Assembly (NCBI GenBank): GCA_009829735.1
Contig: CM020620.1
Location: 7,456,545-7,520,544 of the forward strand
Direction: 5' to 3'
Source: Pyropia yezoensis
Taxonomy: Eukaryota; Rhodophyta; Bangiophyceae; Bangiales; Bangiaceae
DNA: 64,000 bases
Part shown: positions 10,230-18,856 of the stretch, piece by piece
Layout of the letters: each line of letters begins with the position of its first letter
How positions within the stretch are numbered: position 1 is the first letter of the stretch
Translations under genes and position numbers: made by a program
The notes under the pieces: generated by a model
The model's input: the letters and a program-made list of their open reading frames with translations, nothing else
Databases searched by the model: none
Told to the model about the DNA's origin: nothing

Positions 10230-11325
10230 GTTTTTGCCCCTTCCACTGCCGCTACCGCCGCCGCTGCCTCTCCCTCATCAACCTCCACGCGCCAGGGTGG
10301 GTCAGCCTCCCCGCGCAGGTGGCGCCGCTGGCAACAACGCCCTACGTGGCTTGCGTCGGGCTCCATTCGTGCGTGTGTTCTTTTCTTCACCGCCGCCCTC
10401 CTTGCTGCTCGTGCGAGACCGCAGACCACCACGGTGCGGCTGTTAATGCTACGTTCCAGCTTTGCTCCACCCAAGTCGTTGGCCGCCTCGGCTGTTGCAC
10501 GGCTGCACAAAACGAATGCCTCACCAGCGGCGGATGCGACGGTGGCGGGGGCTTCCGCGGCGGGAGCGTCGCTATAGCGGGGCGGGCGGCGGCAATGGCT
10601 GGCGGCAGCCTTCACCGTCTGGCTCAGCGTGGCCTTCAGCAGCCGGTGGCCGCCAGCCGCCAGCCCCCAGCCGTGGTCGCAGCTGGCCGCGATGAAAGCC
10701 ATCGGCCGCCGCGGGGCGGCCATCCAAAGCAGCAGCCGGTGGCAGCAGCCCGAGGCCGAAGCGCGACCGCCAGTGCCAGTAGCGCACGGCAACAGCAGTC
10801 CCCGGACGCGGAGGGGCAGCTGACGGCAGCCGTAGTAAGCGCGCACTCACCGGCGGTGAGCGCGCCCATGCTCCTCCTCGTGTCCGCCCCCACCCTCCCC
10901 TCCCTCCTCACCCCCCCCCCGTCCCCACCACAGAATCTCTGCACTCCTCCCCGTCCCTGCGGCGCCTCCCTCGTGCGGTCTCCGCCGTCCACGCGTGTTG
11001 GCTCGCGGCGTTTCGGCATGCCCGTGGCTGGCACCCCCCCCTTCCCCCCACCCTACCTGCCGTCGAGGTTCTCTCCTCTCTTTCCGGCGGCGCACGGTCA
11101 TGTCCACCACCACCGTGGGTGGCTCGCACGTGGCGGCACGGCCACTCGCACCACCGTGGGCAGTCAGTCTTTGACTTGCTCTTCAGGCGGCTGTCCAACG
11201 TCAAGCGCACGCTGGATCCATCCAAGGACCCGCGGATGACGCTGCATACAAGAGGACATTGTATTATTAAGGACCTGGTCGTTGTCGCGGGGGTGGCGAC
11301 GCTGGGCGGGCTGGTCGCGGTTCTT
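10230..11325 (+). pseudogene. Decayed partial inverted copy of the KEA-like antiporter gene
   Basis: Two blocks match the antiporter gene at 15638-18115 but lie on the opposite strand. Block 1, about 10230-10571, corresponds to the N-terminal region (shared peptides SPRRWRRWQ, ARARPQTTTV, SSFAPPKSLAASAVARLHKT) and breaks off at GCGTCG followed by an in-frame stop. Block 2, about 11157-11325, matches the start of the transporter domain (DPSKDPRMTL, KDLVVVAGVATLGGLVA) but carries indels that shift the frame. The sequence between the blocks (585 bp) is not recognisably antiporter sequence, and everything after the first transmembrane helix is missing. Nucleotide identity in the blocks is high by eye, so the duplication is fairly young. 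Not expected to make a functional transporter. Confidence 0.85.
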
Positions 11326-11521
11326 CACCATCGCTATTCCCAGGCCAACTCGTTCCCATGCTCGAGTGGGGGCTGAAGAAGAATAGGGGCGGGCGTACGT
11401 AGGTAGCAGTCCCCTCACGCCGTCAAGGAGGGAGTGAATTGCCAGCTGCGTGTTGTCAGAGAGAACAGAAAAAAAACACAAGATTTGATAGAATCTAGAT
11501 GCGCACTCGACTAGAGCACGT

Positions 11522-12516
11522 TTACTTGCCCGCCTTCTTCTTCTTCTGCAGCGCCTTCTGGTAGAACTCCAGCTCCTTGCCCTCAAGCAGGTACCCGTCG
11601 CAGCGGCCGCTCTGGCCAGGGCGGGAAGCAATACGCGCCAGCAGGCGGCCGCTCTGGAACAGGTCATCCAGGCTCTTCTCAAGCTTGCGGCCAGATGCAC
11701 GCGACTTGTGCTTCTTGATGACCGAGTTGGATACCTTGTGCTCACCCTCTTCCTCTGCCTCGTTGGCCTTCTTCTTGCCAATCTCCACGCCATAGTGTTG
11801 CAGGTACCATTGGCGGAATGGCGTCGCATCAATCTGGACAATGGCGCCCTTGACGAGCGTGTTGGTACGCACCAGCTCGTTGTTCGAGGCGTTGTAGACG
11901 ACCGTCAACAGACGTGTCTTGCGCGTCGAAGCTTCCGACGCCCACGAAAAGTTGCCCGACTCCAGTCGCAGCGCACGGTGCTTAACGTTGCCACCGCGGA
12001 CGCGGACGGGGCGCACGATCTTCGGGCCGAGCTTGGTCATCGCCGGCTGGCGGCCCAGCTCGAACTTACGCTTCTTGCGATAAAAGGGCTGCTTGCCACC
12101 CGTCAGGCGGCGCTTGTGCTTGGAGTCCCGGGAGATACCTTCACGAGGTGCGCACGCGGATAGCACGCAAACATCAGCATACGGGGGAGGAATAAAGCAA
12201 GTCAGCATCACAAGCTCGAGAAAGGACACGAGGAACTGCCCAGGTCGCGTTCAAGCCGTGTCCACGACAAACACTACACAGGCGAGCGCGTCATGAGATC
12301 GACTTGAAAGAACACATCTGCCACGCCCACACGGCCGGCCGCTAGAGATGCAAGGTGCCCACTCCAGGCCAGGCATGCCATCAGCCTCGACTGCACGGAG
12401 CTGCTTCGTCTCCAGAAGGTCAGGAGCAGGCAACACGGGAACCGGCATCGAGCCGCCGTGCCATGTCGCATCGGCGTCGCGAGTCAAGCTACAGGAGGGG
12501 GGAAAAGCGTACCCAT
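11522..12516 (-). CDS. RPS8: Small ribosomal subunit protein eS8 (two coding exons)
   Basis: Cytosolic 40S subunit protein that binds 18S rRNA. Exon 2 (11522-12138) starts [20 protein letters not shown] and continues with [34 protein letters not shown] and the C-terminal [19 protein letters not shown], all diagnostic of eS8. The universal start is MGISRD, and in exon 2 the Gly codon is preceded by AG with no Met. An ATGG followed by the donor GTACGC lies at 12516-12511 (minus strand). Splicing it to the acceptor at 12140-12139 gives M-G-I-S-R-D in phase, for 206 residues, the usual family length. The first coding exon is therefore only 4 nt (12513-12516). The basic C-terminal tail KKKKAGK ends at TAA 11522. 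It is the clearest spliced gene in the window. Confidence 0.95.
12139..12512 (-). other. Intron of the eS8 gene
   Basis: 374 nt with GT (12512-12511, GTACGC) and AG (12140-12139) ends, phase 1, after the ATGG of exon 1. Inferred from the family's fixed N-terminus. Confidence 0.85.
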
Positions 12517-14220
12517 GATGGCAACAGTCGGCGACTGTGCGCCGTCACTCTCGCCGCAGCCTCGGTGGTCGTTTCTCGGACGCGACGAGGGCGACGGGAT
12601 GCTCGCGGGTGATGGTCACGGCGGTAACGAAAGCGCCATCACCTCCAAGAATGTCGTCGATTGACGATCGGGAAGAGTGGGTTTACCCATCGTTTGGATC
12701 GTCCCAACATAGATCGATTGCAGCAACGTCCTAATTATGGTTCAGCATGCACACATGCACACAACAGCTGTCCAAGCTCTGGGTACGACTCAATTACACC
12801 CAATGCTACATATATTTGTAATTGTAGAATTGTTATTACAACTACCACTGAGGTCAGACAGTCAGATTGTAAGAAAGTCATGTAGTCAGAGTACTCAGTT
12901 AGCCTGCGGTCCTGACTTCCCCATGGTGCCCAATCATAGCCGCATCCACGACAGCCAGCTCCTGAACAGGCGCCGTCTGGATCTTCCTCAGGCTTGCGCC
13001 AACGCTCGCGGAGGACCGTCCTCCTCACCGGCCGCCACTGAGTCTGGCCCGAAGTGGTCTGATCGCCAGCCAGATGGGATGCTGCGCATGCGTGAGCCGC
13101 ATGTGTTGACCGTGCTTGCTGATGGCGGCAAGAGAGACCAAGAGGTGATTCACAGGCCCATTGCGCGATGGGAGGCTGGTGTCTCGTGTGATTTGAGGGC
13201 TGGGAGGGCGTCGACCGAGCCAAACAGTCTATAACGAGGTGTTTCTCGCGCTGCATCGATGATCGAGCCATACACACACACTTCTCCACAGCGGGGTGGG
13301 TCCACCACCATCTAATGCTCTCGCGGAGCTCTGTTCGGACCGCAAGACACTCTCAACTCCAATCCGCCACCGTCTCGCAGTGGTCGATTGGAGCGGAGAT
13401 TGCCCTGAGCTCTCGCCAGACCACTGCCAAGCGCCATGTGTCAGGCAAGGGATCCGCCACCAGTCGACACGGCCACGGTGGCGGATCGGCTTCTTTGTTT
13501 CTCATTGGGGAGAGCGACCGCCTTCCCGGCTGGTCACTGCTAGGTTTGGAGGCGCCGCGATGGTCATGGGCGGGCGGTCGAGCTCCAGCACCGTGCGAGC
13601 ACGTGCGCCGACCAGCCCCGGTGTGTATGGTGGTGCGCGTGTGTTGCCCCTCAGTGTGTTGCTGCTTCTTCGCTCATGTGTCGCGGTGTCCTTGCCATGC
13701 GCTTGTGGGAAGGTGAGTATCCTCTCGATCTGGCTGTCGTGTCCACACAGGGCCCCTGGACCTGTCACGCGGGCTCTTTCATCATGGGTCAGTCAGAATG
13801 GGGTTGCGCAGCAGGGCCCCCCTCATCCATGAACGTGGTCTCCTGCAACGCGGGCGCCAGTGTCAGAGAGCGGATGGGCCTTGCTTGTCTCTCGCCTGTG
13901 TACCTTTCCGCGACCCGGAAAGAGGCTCACACTACGTCCCCTCCTGGTGCCGTAAAATATGCTGGCGTTGCCGAAGTGCATCTGTCTGCGGAGCATTGTG
14001 GACGGGGCGCGCCCAGATATCGCGCAGGAAGCAGCTTACCGATGGGTACTCCGCATTGCGAGCACTCCTCGACCTGGGGGAAGTGGCAGCTCTCCCACAC
14101 GTATAAGCGCCTTGCCCCCTTTCTTTGCGTGCTGTTCGTTGATGCCACTTCACCCCTCGCACAGGCGCGCCCCTCTCTGTCGCGTAGACGCCTGCGTTGC
14201 ATACCCCCTCCCTATACACC
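12517..14220. other. Intergenic region with an A/T-rich patch
   Basis: Contains the promoter and leader of eS8 (leftwards) and the upstream region of the basic protein gene (rightwards). The stretch of about 12660-12900 is strikingly A/T-rich for this window and holds a 7-bp inverted repeat (TTGTAAT 12816-12822 with ATTACAA 12835-12841). The ORFs here (for example 13296-13832) show no motif or family likeness. Confidence 0.4.
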
Positions 14221-15195
14221 ATGTTCAGCTGCTTTACCATTGAGCATGACGATCGCCGCGATGGGCTTCTTCTTCGAAAGCTCTCTGCTGTGCCCGGGGC
14301 TACCGCATGGGCGGTGGAATCGGTCGCGGCCGAAGCCACCCAACGAAGCATGAGCTCTCACTCTCCGCCGACCCGGCCGCCATCGACACCCCCCAACTCG
14401 GCTGCCGCTCTGCCCGAAGTCGATGCACCTTTTCGTATCACATCTACCCCACTCCGCCACACGGCTGGCAGCTATAGCATCGGCTCTTCCCTAACGTTGT
14501 CATCAGATTCAATGGACGGCAGCCAGCGCCGTTCGACTGACGCCAGCAACGAAGCTCGCGCGGCATCGCGTCGACGGTGGCGGGCGGCAAGCGACCGCAC
14601 CCCGTCGTCAAGAGCCCTCTTTTTCCATCGCCGTGACTCGATGGCGGCTGAGTCCCATGCATTCCGGGTGTTCGACGAGGAGGTGAGCCTGGTGTTGGAT
14701 ACGTCGACGGGGGGGTGGACGAATCCGGCGGCGGGAGCCGTCATCCCCGCAGTTGGCGACTGTGCTGACCGCGCAGGCGGCAACAGTGGCAGTGCAGATG
14801 GCAAGCGACGGGCGGGGCTGGTCAAGAACAAGTCGCGCCATGACCCAGCACGCCGCCGTCGGTACCACTGGGGCGCCACCCGCCGGGACACGCTTCGGCG
14901 GGCATTAGCCCGCTTCCGGCGCAGGCGGATGCCCCCTATGGTGGCGACAAGCACGCCCGAAGTGGGGGAAGCGGACCGGGAGCCAACGAGCGGCCGGCTG
15001 CCCGACCGGCAGACGAAAGCTGCAGCGGTGCTGAAGGAGCCACCTCCACTGGCCGAGCCAAACGAAACATTTCCGTCACGGTGCAAGGCGCTTTCAATCT
15101 TGGATGACGAGTACGTCAAGTTTGTGGCTGGAGCGCCCGATAGCGTCGGTGCGCGCAAGCACGTGCGCTTTGTTGCTCGACCGGGCCGCGCCTGA
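14221..15195 (+). CDS. Unrecognised basic protein
   Basis: 324 residues from the first in-frame ATG, in a pyrimidine-rich context (CTATACACCATG). Not recognised. Ser/Pro-rich N-terminal third; a short ordered-looking block RVFDEEVSLVLDTSTGG near residues 150-166; a strongly basic block around residues 217-245 (RRRRYHWGATRR, LARFRRRR) that could be a nuclear signal or nucleic-acid contact; and a conserved-looking C-terminus SILDDEYVKFVAGAP...ARKHVRFVA. KHVRF fits the RVxF docking pattern of protein phosphatase 1, which is a short pattern and weak evidence. No membrane segment or signal peptide. The long frame could be fortuitous, but mixed acidic and basic blocks make a real gene more likely than not. 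Confidence 0.5.
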   Translation: MFSCFTIEHDDRRDGLLLRKLSAVPGATAWAVESVAAEATQRSMSSHSPPTRPPSTPPNSAAALPEVDAPFRITSTPLRHTAGSYSIGSSLTLSSDSMDGSQRRSTDASNEARAASRRRWRAASDRTPSSRALFFHRRDSMAAESHAFRVFDEEVSLVLDTSTGGWTNPAAGAVIPAVGDCADRAGGNSGSADGKRRAGLVKNKSRHDPARRRRYHWGATRRDTLRRALARFRRRRMPPMVATSTPEVGEADREPTSGRLPDRQTKAAAVLKEPPPLAEPNETFPSRCKALSILDDEYVKFVAGAPDSVGARKHVRFVARPGRA

Positions 15196-15431
15196 GCGCT
15201 GTCGTGCGTCGTGGGGGTGAGGAGGTGACGTAGTTGCCTGCCCAATCGAGGTTGAACAGACGTGGTGATGTCGTGCATAACTCGAGTGACGTGATTGAGC
15301 AGGTGCGTGTATACACAAGGAACCCCTGGTCCTTGTTATTGCTTCGATAGGACTCGTTTTGCATGCTCCACTGCACAGTTCTTAGTGATGAATGCTTGGT
15401 CGCACCGTGCAAAGGTCGCGCCACACGAGAA

Positions 15432-15508
15432 CATCGATGCCTCCATGAGACAGCGTCTGCGTACACGCATCATCGATGCCTCCATGAGACAGCGTCTGCG
15501 TACACGCA
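15432..15508. repeat. Tandem duplication, 39-bp unit, two copies
   Basis: Unit beginning CATCGATGCCTCCATGAGAC at 15432 and again at 15471, identical over the second copy. Lies between the basic protein gene and the antiporter gene. Confidence 0.9.
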
Positions 15509-15637
15509 GGAGTTGAAACCACCGCGATGAAACACGGGGAGAGACCGAACAAAAAAAACAACAACACACAAGTGATCAAGAAACCACACAACCCACACTG
15601 CAGAGATGCCATGGAAAAGACATGCATTACGAGACGG

Positions 15638-18115
15638 TTAGACGCTCTCAGTGTCACGGCCCTGGCTCATAGGAAGTCCACATGATGTGCCATTGGTCGT
15701 CTGCGGTGCGAACCTGTTGGCCCATCGCACCAGTGCAGGAGTGACGAGCATAGATACGGCGGTGGCGCCCAAAATCATGCGCGCTTCGGACGGAGAAAAC
15801 AGCTGCAGGCTCTGACCCTTGTTGGCCACGACGAAGGTGAACTCGCCGGCTTGTGCCAGCGACACCCCACAGCCCAGGGCCGTACGCAAGGGCACACGCC
15901 CAAACGCCCACGTCACTGAAGTCATAATCGCCGACTTGACGACGAGTACTAGCACCAACAGTGTGGCCATGCGCCAGCTGTTAGCCAAAAAGTAGCGCCA
16001 ATGGATCATCATTCCAATGCTGACAAAGAAGACGGCCGTGAAGAGGTCCCGAATGGTGCGGATGGAGCCTTCGACCTTGAGCTTGTGCCGGTTCTCCGAC
16101 AACATCAGGCCCGCCACAAAAGCGCCCAGCTCAATGGCCAGCCCCAGTTGCTCTGACAGGTACGAAAAGGCCAGCGCGAGCACCACAACGCCGAGCGTGA
16201 ACACTTCGGGACTACCACACCGGTCCAGGCGGTCCACAGCACCGGGAAGGAAGAACTCCGAAACGATCAGCGACAGTACCACGAATAGAGCCAACCGCAG
16301 TCCTGCAGATAAGAACTCCTCCATGAACTGCGTCACGGTTCCGCCGAGGGTCGGCAGCAGCGCCAGGATCAGCCCAATCATAATGTCCTGGAAGACGAGC
16401 AGGCCAAGCATGACTTTGCGAGTGTGGGAATGGCTAAAGCCCATCACGGTGCTCGTGCCTCCGCCGCCGCCCCCACTCGCGGTCTCACCCGGCCCACCGT
16501 GGGCAGTCTTTCCCTTGACCTTGCCAGTAGAAAGTGTGGTCCCGCCCCCAGGACCGCCGCCGCCAACGCCACCGCCACCAGACGGCACAAGAGCAAAGCT
16601 GTCGCCAACACTTGACCCTGACGATGAGGAGGTGGCCTTTGGCGACAGCTCCGACGCATCACCACTGGCGTTACAGCCCGCTCCGGGCGGTCGGTTGTTG
16701 TCCCCCGAACGGCTCCGTCGATGATGGCCGCGCCCCCCCGCGGTATCACTAAAGCTACCGCCTCCATCGCCACTGCCGCCATGTCCACCCCCCGGGTGAG
16801 CAGGCAAACAAGGCAGCACAACCGCTGTGGAGGAAAGAGAAACAGCGAGACCCAGAGCCACAGCCTCGGGCACGGAGTGCACCAATGACAGAAGGAGGCC
16901 GACGCTGCCGATCACAGCCACCACTCCACACATGGACAGTATGCCGCCCAGGATCGCCACGCGGCGAACCGACGCCAACTCCGTGATGGAGAACTCAATG
17001 CCCAGAGAGAAGAGCAGAAATGCAATGCCCAGCGACGCGAGCGTCTCCACTTCGACGAGCTCGGTAATGGCAGCAAAACCGCCGGGGCCTACGATCATTC
17101 CAGCAAGCACAAAGCCCAACAGCGGCGGCTGCTGCAGAGCGGTAGCGACCAGCCCGCCCAGCGTCGCCACCCCCGTGACAATGACCAGGTCCTTAATAAA
17201 TACAATGTCCTCTTGAAGCGTCATCCGCGGGTCCTTGGACGGATCCCGCGTGTGCTTGACGTTGGACAGTTGCTTGAAGAGCAAGTCAAAGTCTGACTGC
17301 CCAAACGACAGCGTCTCTCCGTCGATGGTCACATCGTGGCGGGTGCCATCTCCGCCAGACGCCGCCGTCCCTGGGATGCTGCCAGACGCTCCAGCCGCGC
17401 CCGCGCTCGCTCCGCCAGAGGCAGCGCCGCCAAGCCCACCCCCCTGGCGGAGGAGCTTGAGGAGGGCAGCCACCTCCTTTTCACTCAACACTCCATCTCC
17501 GTCCTTGTCAAAGTGTTCGAAGAGGCGGCTCCGCCCATGGGGCACGGCAACCGCAGCAGTGGCGGGTGCTGGCACACCAGACGCAGGGGCCACGGCGGCT
17601 GCGACGGCGGTCGTTGCCTCATGCACCGCAGCCGTAGTTACAGAGGTCCCCAGCCGAGTAACGGTCAACGGTGCGTCCTTCTGTGCTGCCGCCCGCACCA
17701 GCTGAGTCGCCAACAGGCCTGCGCCACTCACGACACCGCTCGCCGCCGACGCTCCCGCCGCGGAAGCCCCCGCCACCGTCGCATCCGCCGCTGGTGAGGC
17801 ATTCGTTTTGTGCAGCCGTGCAACAGCCGAGGCGGCCAACGACTTGGGTGGAGCAAAGCTGGAACGTAGCGTTAGCAGCTGCACTGTGGTGGTCTGCGGT
17901 CTCGCACGAGCGGCAAGGAGGGCGGCGCTGAAGAAAAGAGCACATGCAAGAATGGAGCCTGACGCAAGCCACGCAGGGCGTTGCCAGCGGCGCCACCTGC
18001 GTGGGGAGACCGACCCATCCTGGCGCGTGGTGGGTGATGAGGAAGAGGCAGCGGCGGTGGTAAGCGCAGCCGCAGCGGCAAAAAGGGTGGAGCCACCAAA
18101 CTCCCGAATAGCCAT
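15638..18115 (-). CDS. CPA2/KEA-type cation/H+ antiporter with EF-hand
   Basis: Monovalent cation (probably K+)/H+ exchange across an organelle or plasma membrane. The chosen start at 18115 (MAIREFGGSTLF) gives 825 residues; an upstream ATG at 18307 in the same frame looks like leader. Residues of about 50-75 form a hydrophobic segment, then a disordered region, then a canonical EF-hand loop DKDGDGVLSEKE near residue 200. The Na/H exchanger domain starts near 308 and shows the CPA2 signatures LLFSLGIEF, SLSSTAVVL, GLLVFQD, LGAFVAGLMLSEN, FFVSIGMMI and LAQAGEFTFVV. About 125 Gly/Ser/His-rich residues (437-563) are inserted between SSTAVVL and LLVFQD, positions that are close together in relatives. 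No C-terminal RCK/KTN nucleotide-binding domain, so it resembles KEA4-6 more than KEA1-3. The Ca2+-binding loop suggests Ca2+ control. Confidence 0.9.
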   Translation of the reverse strand: MAIREFGGSTLFAAAAALTTAAASSSSPTTRQDGSVSPRRWRRWQRPAWLASGSILACALFFSAALLAARARPQTTTVQLLTLRSSFAPPKSLAASAVARLHKTNASPAADATVAGASAAGASAASGVVSGAGLLATQLVRAAAQKDAPLTVTRLGTSVTTAAVHEATTAVAAAVAPASGVPAPATAAVAVPHGRSRLFEHFDKDGDGVLSEKEVAALLKLLRQGGGLGGAASGGASAGAAGASGSIPGTAASGGDGTRHDVTIDGETLSFGQSDFDLLFKQLSNVKHTRDPSKDPRMTLQEDIVFIKDLVIVTGVATLGGLVATALQQPPLLGFVLAGMIVGPGGFAAITELVEVETLASLGIAFLLFSLGIEFSITELASVRRVAILGGILSMCGVVAVIGSVGLLLSLVHSVPEAVALGLAVSLSSTAVVLPCLPAHPGGGHGGSGDGGGSFSDTAGGRGHHRRSRSGDNNRPPGAGCNASGDASELSPKATSSSSGSSVGDSFALVPSGGGGVGGGGPGGGTTLSTGKVKGKTAHGGPGETASGGGGGGTSTVMGFSHSHTRKVMLGLLVFQDIMIGLILALLPTLGGTVTQFMEEFLSAGLRLALFVVLSLIVSEFFLPGAVDRLDRCGSPEVFTLGVVVLALAFSYLSEQLGLAIELGAFVAGLMLSENRHKLKVEGSIRTIRDLFTAVFFVSIGMMIHWRYFLANSWRMATLLVLVLVVKSAIMTSVTWAFGRVPLRTALGCGVSLAQAGEFTFVVANKGQSLQLFSPSEARMILGATAVSMLVTPALVRWANRFAPQTTNGTSCGLPMSQGRDTESV

Positions 18116-18856
18116 GAACGCGGGCGACAGGAAAAAACAGTGCGCCAGGGCACGTCGGGCGACGCGCACTCCCCAAGAACGGATAGAAGGCGAGTCCCAG
18201 CACCTGCAGAAAAGGGAAGGGGGGAGGAAGCAGACGGGCCTGTGCAGCGACGTCAACGGAGAAAGAAAGAACGAATGGGGTTCACGCACAACCCCGCTAT
18301 ATGGCAATGGTCAGCCGCAGCGGGAGACGCTGGGCGTCGGGGGCATGACCAGGTCGCAGCCAGACGGCGCCGGGGGAGGAGGCGGGATGCGCGGGGGACA
18401 GCGAAAAAAATGATAGCCAAAAAAGACAAGGAGGCAAAAAGACCGCACAAGCGGTGTTGTGCAGCGCGATAGCCAGCGTCGGTCGTCACACGCAATGACA
18501 CGACGGTGGGGGCGGACAAAGAGGCAAGCGGAGAGAGGCAGGGAGGATGGTGACAGCCGTGGGCTGAACCCGCAGTGCACTGGCCGAGGCAGGGGCTTCA
18601 CTGGGCCTTCGGACTGGCCTTCGGACTCTGAATTGGAGGCAGGGTCACCGAACGCCATGTAAAACGTCCTTGCATTGTGGTTAAGTACATTTTCCTAGTG
18701 TTCTGCGTGAAAGAATGTGGTACCTCTGACTGCAGTCACCGTGGTTGAGACGACAAAAAAAAATCCCTGTAGAGTGCACATATACTTACTCTGTATCTCG
18801 ACGTCTTTCCTGGCTTACACAGTCAACGACCAGAGCATGCAACGCCTCCTGGCCCA
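18116..18856. other. Divergent promoter region between antiporter and DET1 genes
   Basis: The two genes are transcribed away from each other across 741 bp. The part next to DET1 (18650-18850) is A/T-richer than the genes and includes ATATACTTAC near 18780. No other gene seen. Confidence 0.5.

Noticed and set aside
10004..10846. 280-codon minus-strand ORF
   Set aside because: It is antisense to the antiporter pseudogene and has no independent family signal.
15432..15508. Possible start of a CRISPR-like array
   Set aside because: Two adjacent copies without spacers, in a eukaryotic nuclear region. A simple tandem duplication.
16424..17705. Plus-strand ORFs over the antiporter gene
   Set aside because: Antisense shadows of a gene whose transporter motifs are clear on the minus strand.
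18116..18307. N-terminal extension of the antiporter to the ATG at 18307
   Set aside because: The 64 extra residues show no conserved feature. The duplicated fragment resembles the gene from about the 18115 start onward.
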